Positions 30,736-39,398 of a stretch of DNA of 64,000 nt are shown here, piece after piece. The translations under genes were made by a program, and so were the position numbers. The stretch comes from Roseococcus pinisoli (lineage in GTDB: Bacteria > Pseudomonadota > Alphaproteobacteria > Acetobacterales > Acetobacteraceae), in assembly GCF_018413645.1 (NCBI RefSeq), contig NZ_JAHCDA010000003.1, forward strand, positions 603,685 to 667,684, in the 5' to 3' direction. The notes under the pieces are model-generated. The model did not search any database. It worked only from the letters and a program-made list of their open reading frames with translations, and was not told the origin of the DNA. The first letter of the stretch is position 1. Each line of letters starts with the position of its first letter.

Positions 30736-30981
30736 TCACGATGCCAGCGGTTGCCAGCCGGGCAGCAGCGCAGGGTCCTGACCTGGGACCAGAAGCACTC
30801 CGCGCTCGGTGACGTAGCTGCCGTCCGGCCGGAAGATGTTCACCTCTCCGATCCCGTAGCGCTCCATGATGATGGAGTTTGCTCCGAAGAGCGGCACGTC
30901 ATGTGCTAGTTCGCCATCGTCCGCCACATCGCAGCGGCCGATGAGCAGCGTTTCGCCAGTGTCCCACGAGAAAACCTTCAT
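30736..30981 (-). CDS. small hypothetical protein
   Basis: Protein of 81 aa starting MKVFSWDTGETLLIGRCDVADDGELAHD. It is rich in beta-type sequence, with no membrane segment and no recognised domain. The longer open frame up to 31095 adds a Pro/Gly-rich stretch that looks non-coding. The gene is tightly coupled to the 90-aa gene downstream (one-base gap), so the pair is probably a functional unit. Function unknown. Confidence 0.55.
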   Translation of the reverse strand: MKVFSWDTGETLLIGRCDVADDGELAHDVPLFGANSIIMERYGIGEVNIFRPDGSYVTERGVLLVPGQDPALLPGWQPLAS

Positions 30982-31052
30982 GACGGCAATGTGCCGTGCT
31001 GGGCGGAATGCAAAAAGGCCCTTGAAGCTCGGCTGGTCGCTCGGCCCCTCGC

Positions 31053-31265
31053 TCAACCCCGGGCGAGGGCACGGAGGCCCGGCAGCGCATCCCATATGGC
31101 TTTCTCAGCCGCTTCATAAGCCATCGGCCGTGGCAAGGCGGAGTATGCCCAGGAGGTCTCCCAGGCCTCCCTAGCCTCGTCCGGGCCCGCTGCCGGGCGA
31201 TAAGAACGGCCCGTCGCACTCGTTGTATGTGCTTTCGTTGAAGCAAGAGGAATGGGTGGCTGCAC
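31053..31265 (-). CDS. possible small protein
   Basis: A 70-codon frame from GTG 31265 whose C-terminal part (DEAREAWETSWAYSALPRPMAYEAAEKAIWDALPGL) is amphipathic and could be a helical protein. The first 25 residues look random. No homologue is recognised and a shadow of nothing else is apparent. Included only because it fills an otherwise empty 330-bp stretch in the operon direction. Confidence 0.25.
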   Translation of the reverse strand: MQPPIPLASTKAHTTSATGRSYRPAAGPDEAREAWETSWAYSALPRPMAYEAAEKAIWDALPGLRALARG

Positions 31266-31318
31266 TGGTTAAATCTGCACCGGGTGCAGGACGGGGCAGG
31301 TGGCAGCTCTCGCTTGCG

Positions 31319-31690
31319 TCACGACAGGTCACTTCCATGTTGGAGGTCGGAGCGGACCTGGGCTTCCGCATCGAGGTAGGCGTAGCTCAGGAACAGCGAC
31401 CAGATGACTTCCGCGACGGACTCCATCTCGTCCTCCCGCATTGCCTCCAGAGTCGCAGCAAGGGCGCCGCGCGCTGGGTCCTGTACGCTCGTGAGACGGT
31501 GGACGATGTGCTGAAATTTGGCACGGTCGTCCGCACTCGCCCATGAAGTCTCGCCGAGATCGAGCGTGTACATGGCGAGGTAAGAGGCATGAAGGCGCTC
31601 CCGCAGCGTGCCATGGGACACGGCAAGCGATCGAACCGCCATCATGAGCTTCTCGTAGATGTAGCTGTACTTTGCCCAATGGGTTTGCAT
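31319..31690 (-). CDS. hypothetical protein of the STAND operon
   Basis: Protein of 123 aa, mainly helical (MQTHWAKYSYIYEKLMMAVRSLAVSHGTLRERLHASYLAMYTLDLGE...). No domain is recognised. ATG 31690 follows a GGGAA ribosome-binding site; a GTG at 31729 in the same frame is less well placed. It lies 200 bp after the coupled gene of the STAND operon in the same direction. The size and helical pattern would suit an accessory protein, but this is inference only. Confidence 0.55.
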   Translation of the reverse strand: MQTHWAKYSYIYEKLMMAVRSLAVSHGTLRERLHASYLAMYTLDLGETSWASADDRAKFQHIVHRLTSVQDPARGALAATLEAMREDEMESVAEVIWSLFLSYAYLDAEAQVRSDLQHGSDLS

Positions 31691-31891
31691 CGCTTTTCCC
31701 TTGACCTCGAATTCGTATCCGCTACCCACTCGTTCAGCTCGTCGCCTACGACCGTTGCGGGTCTATGACCCTGGTGAGTTCCTTGCGTCGTACTTTCGAG
31801 GGGCGCGACCACATGACACATGTTCGGTATGAGTTGCTGGTACGCACGACAGCAGGAATGATGTTCGACACGGGTTGGCCGCGCGTGGAGT

Positions 31892-32671
31892 TCAGTCCCG
31901 GCTGGGCCCACTTTTCCAAGCTTCGATGAGGCGCGCGAGCTTGGCCTGAAGGCGCTCCAGAGCCTCGGTGACCCGCTCCTGCGGCCGTCGCGCTTCGGGA
32001 AGGATCTCCGCATGCTTGCTGGATAGTTCAGCCAGGGCCTCGTCACGCGCGGCCGTCATTTCCTCGGCAGCGTCCTCTTGAGCCGGATCGGCGTCACTCG
32101 ATTCCACGGGTGCCTCCTGCGCGACCTCTTGGACCGGCGCTCCGGCAGCGGCCCGGGTCAGGATGCGTAAAAGCGGGGGCAGGCTGTGGTCGATGTCCGG
32201 CGTTACAGCTTCCTCCCACCAAGCGAGTTGCTCGCGCAGCGCCACCTCCTCAGGCGACAGGGCGGCCTCCTCGGCGGGTGACATCTCGCGTAGCTCTCGG
32301 GCGCGCGTCAGGAGGATGCCGCCGACAACAACCTTGGCCATGTTATCGAAGAGGTCGGCGAGCAATCCTTCCGAACCGCCACGTCCTCGATGGGCAAGCC
32401 AGGGATTGCGCTCCGCCCGCATGCGCGAGAGCACCTCGACCGCGTCGCGGCAAGGACCGAGCGGGTCGGCTGCCTCGTGCAGGTCACGGCGCTTTTCCCA
32501 TAAGCGCAGAATCAGGTCGGCCGCGCGACTCTCGGCCGCCGCCTTGGCATCACCGCTCGCGGCCTCCGCCTCGGAGATGAGCGCAGCAAGATGGTGAGCC
32601 ATCCACCGCTCCAGTGTTGCGCCCCGGTCATCGAGGTTAAGGTTTCGGACAAGCTCACGACCAAGACCCAA
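31892..32671 (-). CDS. protein of unknown function coupled to the STAND NTPase
   Basis: Protein of about 259 aa. TTG 32671 follows GAAGGA by four bases and overlaps the 3' end of the STAND gene by 17 bp. An ATG at 32788 in the same frame would overlap by 134 bp and its first 39 residues look like a shadow. The body is helical (LERWMAHHLAALISEAEAASGDAKAAAESRAADLILRLWEKRRDLHEAADPLGPCRDAVEVLSRM). A hydrophobic stretch (MAKVVVGGILLTRAREL) is near the middle, and the Glu/Ala-rich C-terminus probably forms a coiled coil (ERVTEALERLQAKLARLIEAWK). Function not recognised; tight coupling suggests it works with the NTPase. Confidence 0.7.
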   Translation of the reverse strand: MGLGRELVRNLNLDDRGATLERWMAHHLAALISEAEAASGDAKAAAESRAADLILRLWEKRRDLHEAADPLGPCRDAVEVLSRMRAERNPWLAHRGRGGSEGLLADLFDNMAKVVVGGILLTRARELREMSPAEEAALSPEEVALREQLAWWEEAVTPDIDHSLPPLLRILTRAAAGAPVQEVAQEAPVESSDADPAQEDAAEEMTAARDEALAELSSKHAEILPEARRPQERVTEALERLQAKLARLIEAWKSGPSRD

Positions 32672-35600
32672 GACGTCCTTCGGCGATGTCGAGGTCGCCC
32701 TCGGGATTGAGGCGGTAGACCCTGTCGAACCGAGCCTCCGGTGGATCGGCACCTTCCTCGCCAGTGTATCGTCGGGTTCCGTTGCCACGTCGCCTTACCT
32801 CCAACTCGATCACCAGACCCAGTCCCTGGCCCTGCAAGAATTCCCGTAGCTGCTGCTGGTGCGCTAGGAGCCGCCAACCGGTCGAACGGACAGTCTGCTC
32901 TCGGTTCTCGTCACGCTCCTGCTCGCCCCACACCTCGAATACGAACATCGGCTCGTCGGAGCCTGGGCGTGCCCACCGCGGGGCCCCGGAGGCATCCCGT
33001 GTGAGGCCACATGCCTGCCGGACGCGAACGCCGGGCGATGAAGTAACGCAACGTGCCTGGCCATGGAATGGATCATGCTCTTCGATGCTGTCGCCCCGCT
33101 CGGGTCTGACGAGCCAGCCCAGGAGTTGGTAGGGAGGCGTGTCAATCTCAAAGCTCTCCTCCCCCTCTTCCGGCAGTTTGTAGTCCCAGGAATCGTCCAT
33201 AGTCTGTAGAGCGTTCAACAGCGCGGGCGCCGTCGAAGGCTCTACAAGCGCGCTGGAGATAACGATTTCCTGGGAGCGGTCGGAGCTGATCGTATTCTCG
33301 TCGCCGGCGACCGTGACGTAAATCTCGCGCTCGGGAGGGAACATTCCAACCCGGTGGTCCGGTTCACGGATCGCTGCAACCCAATCCGCTAACGGTCCGT
33401 CTCCGAGCGTCCAGTGCCGCGGATGAAGCGGCGTCGGTACGAGCAGGTCTGCCGCCCACAGCGGAGGCTCGTATAGCTGCTCCCGCCGCACCCTATGGTC
33501 GAGATTATCCCAGTCTTGCGGCTCGGTTGCTGCGAGCGGCACACATTTCAGCAGCTCGCCCGCGGCGCACCACATCGCGTGCCACTCGAGGTGCGTGTCC
33601 AGGACCTCGATCACCGGCCGGGAGCCATGGCCGTGCCGCCGCAGCGCGTATTCCCGGTCGTGACGTAGTCTCCAGTGCAGCTTTGGTGCAGATCGTACCC
33701 GTTCCTCGGGCCAGCCCCACACGTCCACAATCCACCGTTCGGCTGCGTCCAGGAAACGCGCGCCCACGGGCTCTGCGAAGGCGGACCATATCGGTGCGTA
33801 CCAGTACGGTACGGTGTCCATGATATCGAATCTGAACCGGCGGTTCTCGCGAGAAAGCATATGGCGCCCGTCCTCCCGCAAATGGCGGTGGTCCGCCTTG
33901 ACAGTGGGCAGCGTCGATCGGTTCACCGCCGCGAGCCGGGCAGCTTCCTGGGGCGAAAGGGTCATCACGCCCGCGTCCACCAGCTTAAGGCAGGCGTCGC
34001 GCGCGAAAGCACGGAGCAGGAGGTGGGGGAAATCTTCGTCGAGCGCCGTGCGTAGGAGGGCCGAGGCTGCTGCAATCAAGGCGTCAGGCCGCTCGGCCGC
34101 TACGCGGTCGAGGGTGATGGCGGTCCACAGCCTAGCAGCGAGCGGGTAGTAGGCAGGCGTGGGGCCGGAGAACACGGGTTCTTCGGAACGACCGAACTCT
34201 CTCGCGAAGCCTTCGACAGCGCGGATGTCGCCGGTTCGGGCAAGGCGACGCACTGCGTGCCCGGCCCGCCAGCGGGCGCGGCTGTCTGGAGATCCCATCT
34301 GTGCCATCAAGAAGCGACCGATTGCACCCGCTGGGTCCTCCGGGATTGCTTTCGTGCCGACACGCTCCAGGTCCGTTTCGCGGATGCGCGATGCGAGGCG
34401 CTGAACGTACCACTCCAGTAGATCGGCCACGGATTCCGGCGGGAGAAGGGCAGCAATTATCCCAACGTGCCCGAGCAAAGCCTCGGGACCGAGCCCGTCC
34501 ACATGCGCTTGAACGGCCTCGAGCAACAGATCGCGCCGTTTGTCGCGATCCATTCCCGCCCTGTCAAGCAACGGGGTGATCTCGTCCCGGCCGTAAGGCA
34601 GCCCGGTGGAGATGGCCGGGAGCCAGTCCTTAACAAGGCCCGGCAATACCATCCTACACCAGGTGGTGACCGCCGGGCTGTCCCAGGCGCCGAGTGCCTC
34701 AGTGAGCGCACGGACAACCTCTCTGCGACCGTGTTCTTCCGATAGAGCGACGATCGCGTCCAGGTGTCCCGTCCGTGCGCGGGCCGGGACCACTCTCCGA
34801 GCTGCGGAGAGTATCGATCCCAGAGAGAGGTATGTTCGGCCGATCCGCGCGGACTCTTGGAGCGTGTGGATGGACGCGGCGAGGGCCGCGCCGTCTGTAA
34901 CGACCTCGGCTGTCCAGGTATGCGCAACGGCAAGCGCGTCGCCGCTACTAGGATTTGGCGCTTCGCGTTCGGTTCGCGGCGGTGGCAACGCTTTCTTGAA
35001 CCGCTCCCGATCGGCGAGGGCTCGGGACAGGGGCCCGAGTTCTGCTTCGGGGGCCGCGCAGATGTCCTCCGATGCATCAGCCCGGCCGGTGCGCAGGAGC
35101 ATGTCTCTCGCGGCCTCCTCTCGAAGCACCCGCCGCGTGGCAGCTGGGAGCCCTTGTGATGTTCGAAGGCTCTCTTCGAGCAACTCGTGGTCGGTCTCCA
35201 AGCATAGAGACAGCGCCCCGGCTTCCCCGGGCGTCAACGAGCCCTCCGCCAAGCCCGTTCGAAGCACAGAAGGGAGTGTTTCCCATAGCTGGACGACGCT
35301 CCGAGCTTCCCACCGCGAGGCTGCGGCGAGCGCGATCGGCTGATTCAGCCCGGCCAGGGCCGCCATGGCCTCCGCCCAAGGGAAGTGGCGCATGCCGTCG
35401 AGGCGCACAGCCGCGTCGGCCACCACCTCACCCAGGTACAGGGCCGTCGCGCGCCGATCGGCTACTGCCACACTAGCTTGCCGGACAAGCTTCTCGACAA
35501 GTATGAGCTGTCCCCAAATCTCGGTGTCCAGTTCTCCCGCGGCCTCGACCGCCATTCGGAACACGCCTCCGGCATCATCCCGGCTTAGAGGCAACAGGAG

Positions 35601-38600
35601 ACGAGCATGGGCTACGAGGCTCTCCGACTTCGACCGCGCCCCGAGCCGCATGCTGTGCGTTTCCGTCGCCGAAGCAGTAAGCGAGGCAATGACGGCGTCG
35701 TGAATCTCCAGCCGCAGTGAAAGCCGGGACACTAGAAGTGCGTCCGGGGCGCCTTCGCCGCCTGTCCAGCCACCGGCTATCGCCATTGCCAGCTCATGAA
35801 GCGTCTCAGGACCGTAACCGGCCGTCAGGAGCGTCAGCAGGTTCCGGGCCACAAGTGACCGAATGGCCTGGAAGCTAGGCTCTCGCTCCAGTCGCCACTT
35901 TTCCCGGTCCAGGGAACCTGCAGCTGACCGGAGCGCAGCAACGGCTTGGTCGCTGACGTCCATGCCAGTGAGAGCGCAGGATACGGCGGCGTAGGAGGGG
36001 AACACCGCCCCCGCAATTTCATGTATCTCGCGGTCATGCCGTTTTGCATCCTCGTCGCGAACGGTCCGGCCCTGTGCGTCCTTCGGCGCTTCAGGCCGAG
36101 GCTCGAAGACACCCAAAGCTGTGGGGCGCTTACCGGATCTCGCCTCGAGCAGGGCATAGGCCCGGAAAACCACGTCAAGCCTTACTGGGTTGGACGCGTT
36201 ATTGCGGTCAATGCGCCGCCGACCGCCCTCCAGCAGGCGGACGAGTATTGTGTCGACACCCCTCAACGCCGGGGCGCGCGCTGTCAGGATCTCGCAGCCC
36301 GTCAGCAGCAGGTCGATAAGGCGCGCTGGCTGGTCGGTCCGCTGCAGGTAACCATCTATGCCCTTGCCGCTCCGCAGGAGCCGAGAGAGGTGCAGCAGCC
36401 CGGCCTCGAGGGTGGCGTCGTCCACGTCTTGACCCGCCAGGGCCAGTGGAACCCGGAGGAAGACGCCAGCCAGCGAGCTCAAGTCGCCCGTCGCGAGGAG
36501 TGCTTCGAGGTCAGCCGCCCGTCCCTCTGCGATGAGGCGCGGAGGCAGGTCCAGCGCGACGTCTACGCGCGCACTAAGGGGAGACCAACGATCGAGTTGC
36601 TTCAAGCCGGCAGCGGGACCGAATAGCTTCAGAGCGGCTTCGGTGTCTGCCGCTACGGCAATGGAGTCGAGTGGCCACGGGTCGGTCCGACCCCTCTGGT
36701 CCTTACGGAGCATCCGCATCCTTGCCTGGTTCCAAGCAGCGATGGCGCGGCTGTCCTCCCGGTACGATATGCTATCCTCTCGCTCCGCGTGTACGACGAG
36801 GCGATTGTATAAGATCCGGCCGTGGCCCGACCGGTAGTCGGGGTCGGAGAGTAGGAGCCGTCCCACGGTGTCGGCGGCAAACCGGGCGGCAAGGTCAGGA
36901 TTGTCGGCGAGGAGGGTCTGGAGCGCCTTGTCCTTTCCGTGCCCCTCGGCCCCGATCAGAACGTAGCGTAGCCCCCTAGACGGGTCCCCGGCGGCGCGCG
37001 AAGCGGCAACAGCCAAGGTCAGACGCTGCAACTCGGCCTCTCGCTGCTGAATCGGGTCGCTCACCGCGCGCGGCACCGGTTCCCGTTCGACAAGGTCCAG
37101 CAGCTCCGGAAAGCGCCCAGCTGCCGCCAGAGCAGGGCCGACATGGAGGGCTGCGTACGCCTCCGTCCCCGCCCGAGATAGGAGCCAGCTGGCGGTCCGA
37201 TCGCGCACCTCGGCTAGCTCGCGCTCGGCTCGCGCGCGGACGAAGGCCTCGAAGTCCTCGTCAGCGAGAGCCACGGCGTCTCCCTCGACCCGCACGCCGG
37301 GTGCCAGGTCTCGGCAGACGTCCCTGACGTGGTGCTCGTTCGTTCGGAGCACGGCGGCTAGTGCGGGAAGGGGAACCGGCCGAGCGAGCGCGATCAATCC
37401 GGCGCAGACAGCACTTACTCCACCGGAGCTGCCGTTCTTCGCCAGCGCCTCTCCGAACCGCTCCTCAAAGACCGCGTCAAGAGACTTGCCTGGGCGAAGG
37501 CGGGCAAGCGGGGCGTCTTCGTCCTGCCCACCACCCTCAAATGCGTAGGCCTGTACCCTGGGAATGCCGCCGGAAAGCGCATGGAACTCGGTTATCCACG
37601 CCTGGCCGGGGATCGTCGCCCTTTGCTGGCGCACGAACTCCTCCGTCTCTCCCAGCGCGAAAGCGGGAATAGGCAAACGCCGATAGCCGTCAGGTAGCCC
37701 CAGGGTGTCCAGGCGCCCCGTCCTGGCAGTAACGACGAACCGAACGTTCCCGGGGAGCGACCCCAGTCGAACGAAGTCATGGACAAAGGAAGGTTCCGGG
37801 GCGGGTCTCTCACGGGCGGCGGTGATGGAGTTGTCCGCCGCGTCGATTGCTACGATCAGCAGGGCGCCAGGATTACGGGCGGCGAGCGCCACCGCCGCCC
37901 GGCGAAGCCGCTCCATGAACATGCGCGGGAAGTCTGTGTTTCCATGGCGCCGCAGTAGCAGCGGCAGGCGGAGGCGCGTGGCTACTTCGTTCGCTAGCTG
38001 GGTGAACGCGTCCGCCGGATGGTGGCGTAGCTCGGCCGGGTCGAGATAACGGCCGCCACCGTAACAGTCGAAAGTCACCATGACCGACCCCTCCGGCAGG
38101 CCACCCTCGATCTGACGGAGCGCTGTGGTCTTCCCCACGCCGCCCTCGCCGTGAAGGCAGAGAAGTGGCTCCGTGACGAGGAGGCGGCCCGCCTCCTCGA
38201 CTGAAGCACGCCGTACGAGCTTGTCTGTAGGCTTAAAGTCAGCTCGGCAGGGGAACAGCGCGTTTCGGTCGGATGCTCCCAGCGCTTGGAGCATGACTCC
38301 TTCCCGCGTAATCGGTGACCGGTCGTGCTCCGGCAGCATTCGCTCGCGGACAAACTGCCGCAGGACGAGGGTATCGGCCCGAGCGTCGTCGTCGGACCAC
38401 TCTGCCATCGCGCGCAGCACCCGATCCTCCAGAGCGAACCGGGAACCCGTGCCGGAGACAAGGTCCATACATGCTGCAAATTCGCGAAAGTCCTCAGGTG
38501 TCAAACCCGACGCGCGCAGGAGCTTCCCCTCATCGGACTCGTCGGGTTGTGGAGCGGTCGTCGCGTTTGTTGCCGAGTTTGCGGCGGCCCGGTCGAAAGC

Positions 38601-39113
38601 GGCCTTTAGCTCGGGCGCGATGGGCTGATTGGTAACAAGCGCCACCTCTGGGGATGGCTTGCTAGGCCTGAGCGCGCGCATTTCCGCCCACGCTTTCGCC
38701 ATCCGGGAGAGAACAGAACCATCTCCGACTTCGCGCCGCGGTATTCTACCCTGCTTGTTCCCCCTGGGCGCGCGAGGCTTGCTGGCGGATCCTGTCGCAA
38801 CCTCGGGGGCCTTCGCTGGCGGACGCACGTAGGTCAACCTTGCTACCGTCCAAGGCGTATCCGGGGACGATCCGGAGTACTTCAGCTGCTCGAGCCGCAC
38901 ACGCTCGGCTGAAGCAGCGTCTTCCCCGCCAAAGTAAAGGGTGCAGTCCACTCCATCCCAGGTGTCGGGGGCGCCCGGCTCTAGGGTGCCTTCGAGTGCG
39001 AGGGCCTCCAGGCCACTCGCGGCGTCGAGCAGGCCGATAGCCTGCCTGGTGGCCCACAGTTCGTGGAAGTCGTCGCCAGTGTTCGACCCCCGTGCGCCTC
39101 TATAGTCGACCAA
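32655..39113 (-). CDS. STAND-type NTPase with N-terminal PD-(D/E)xK (Cap4-like) nuclease domain, Avs-like
   Basis: Very large protein of 2152 codons, probably an antiphage sensor-effector. Residues 1-100 look like a Cap4/DUF4297-type nuclease: GSNTGDDFHELW with Glu18, Asp53/Asp56 in TWDGVDCTLYF, and EQLKYS with Gln76 and Lys78 as the (Q/E)xK motif. The STAND NTPase follows: Walker A GEGGVGKT at 322-329, Walker B LLIVAIDAADNS at 418-429, and sensor-like VVTARTGR at 460-467. The remaining roughly 1600 residues are helical, repeat-like sequence, as in the target-sensing part of Avs proteins. It starts at TTG 39113, next to a G10 tract. It heads the minus-strand island operon. The exact Avs type is not assigned. 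Confidence 0.85.
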   Translation of the reverse strand: MVDYRGARGSNTGDDFHELWATRQAIGLLDAASGLEALALEGTLEPGAPDTWDGVDCTLYFGGEDAASAERVRLEQLKYSGSSPDTPWTVARLTYVRPPAKAPEVATGSASKPRAPRGNKQGRIPRREVGDGSVLSRMAKAWAEMRALRPSKPSPEVALVTNQPIAPELKAAFDRAAANSATNATTAPQPDESDEGKLLRASGLTPEDFREFAACMDLVSGTGSRFALEDRVLRAMAEWSDDDARADTLVLRQFVRERMLPEHDRSPITREGVMLQALGASDRNALFPCRADFKPTDKLVRRASVEEAGRLLVTEPLLCLHGEGGVGKTTALRQIEGGLPEGSVMVTFDCYGGGRYLDPAELRHHPADAFTQLANEVATRLRLPLLLRRHGNTDFPRMFMERLRRAAVALAARNPGALLIVAIDAADNSITAARERPAPEPSFVHDFVRLGSLPGNVRFVVTARTGRLDTLGLPDGYRRLPIPAFALGETEEFVRQQRATIPGQAWITEFHALSGGIPRVQAYAFEGGGQDEDAPLARLRPGKSLDAVFEERFGEALAKNGSSGGVSAVCAGLIALARPVPLPALAAVLRTNEHHVRDVCRDLAPGVRVEGDAVALADEDFEAFVRARAERELAEVRDRTASWLLSRAGTEAYAALHVGPALAAAGRFPELLDLVEREPVPRAVSDPIQQREAELQRLTLAVAASRAAGDPSRGLRYVLIGAEGHGKDKALQTLLADNPDLAARFAADTVGRLLLSDPDYRSGHGRILYNRLVVHAEREDSISYREDSRAIAAWNQARMRMLRKDQRGRTDPWPLDSIAVAADTEAALKLFGPAAGLKQLDRWSPLSARVDVALDLPPRLIAEGRAADLEALLATGDLSSLAGVFLRVPLALAGQDVDDATLEAGLLHLSRLLRSGKGIDGYLQRTDQPARLIDLLLTGCEILTARAPALRGVDTILVRLLEGGRRRIDRNNASNPVRLDVVFRAYALLEARSGKRPTALGVFEPRPEAPKDAQGRTVRDEDAKRHDREIHEIAGAVFPSYAAVSCALTGMDVSDQAVAALRSAAGSLDREKWRLEREPSFQAIRSLVARNLLTLLTAGYGPETLHELAMAIAGGWTGGEGAPDALLVSRLSLRLEIHDAVIASLTASATETHSMRLGARSKSESLVAHARLLLPLSRDDAGGVFRMAVEAAGELDTEIWGQLILVEKLVRQASVAVADRRATALYLGEVVADAAVRLDGMRHFPWAEAMAALAGLNQPIALAAASRWEARSVVQLWETLPSVLRTGLAEGSLTPGEAGALSLCLETDHELLEESLRTSQGLPAATRRVLREEAARDMLLRTGRADASEDICAAPEAELGPLSRALADRERFKKALPPPRTEREAPNPSSGDALAVAHTWTAEVVTDGAALAASIHTLQESARIGRTYLSLGSILSAARRVVPARARTGHLDAIVALSEEHGRREVVRALTEALGAWDSPAVTTWCRMVLPGLVKDWLPAISTGLPYGRDEITPLLDRAGMDRDKRRDLLLEAVQAHVDGLGPEALLGHVGIIAALLPPESVADLLEWYVQRLASRIRETDLERVGTKAIPEDPAGAIGRFLMAQMGSPDSRARWRAGHAVRRLARTGDIRAVEGFAREFGRSEEPVFSGPTPAYYPLAARLWTAITLDRVAAERPDALIAAASALLRTALDEDFPHLLLRAFARDACLKLVDAGVMTLSPQEAARLAAVNRSTLPTVKADHRHLREDGRHMLSRENRRFRFDIMDTVPYWYAPIWSAFAEPVGARFLDAAERWIVDVWGWPEERVRSAPKLHWRLRHDREYALRRHGHGSRPVIEVLDTHLEWHAMWCAAGELLKCVPLAATEPQDWDNLDHRVRREQLYEPPLWAADLLVPTPLHPRHWTLGDGPLADWVAAIREPDHRVGMFPPEREIYVTVAGDENTISSDRSQEIVISSALVEPSTAPALLNALQTMDDSWDYKLPEEGEESFEIDTPPYQLLGWLVRPERGDSIEEHDPFHGQARCVTSSPGVRVRQACGLTRDASGAPRWARPGSDEPMFVFEVWGEQERDENREQTVRSTGWRLLAHQQQLREFLQGQGLGLVIELEVRRRGNGTRRYTGEEGADPPEARFDRVYRLNPEGDLDIAEGRLGSWS

Positions 39114-39117
39114 TCCG

Positions 39118-39127
39118 CCCCCCCCCC
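39118..39127 (-). repeat. G10 homopolymer in the STAND ribosome-binding region
   Basis: Ten consecutive C on the plus strand (G on the coding strand) lie 4 bases before the TTG start of the STAND gene and form its only Shine-Dalgarno-like sequence. A one-base gain would put an upstream GTG (39190) in frame with the gene. See finding. Confidence 0.6.
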
Positions 39128-39321
39128 GTGTTTACGCCGACGATGCGCCACCCGATCAAGCCCCGCAATTGGCCCGGTCCAACGGACCACTGTCTCGTCT
39201 GGTCTGCTTTGGGATAATCCTCAGCCGAACCTCGCCGCAGCAACACGGCGCCTAATTGCAGCGATAACTGCCCTGTCCCAATGGATCATGCCCATGGGGG
39301 ACTTTCCCGGACCCCCTAAAA

Positions 39322-39368
39322 ATATCCCACATGAATTGCATTGACGTTTTGGGATATCATGTCCCACA
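39322..39368. promoter_or_regulatory. inverted and direct repeats before the serine recombinase
   Basis: ATATCCCA (39322-39329) is mirrored by TGGGATAT (39350-39357), and TCCCACA occurs at 39325-39331 and 39362-39368. The block lies 31-77 bp upstream of the recombinase start, the usual place of a resolvase res site or autoregulatory operator. Confidence 0.45.
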
Positions 39369-39398
39369 ATGTGTGTGCCAAAAATAAGGGCTGGGCAC

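Noticed and set aside
31892..32788. Long form of the STAND-coupled protein from ATG 32788
   Set aside because: It would overlap the STAND gene by 134 bp, and the added N-terminus reads like the out-of-frame STAND sequence. The TTG at 32671 has a better ribosome-binding site.
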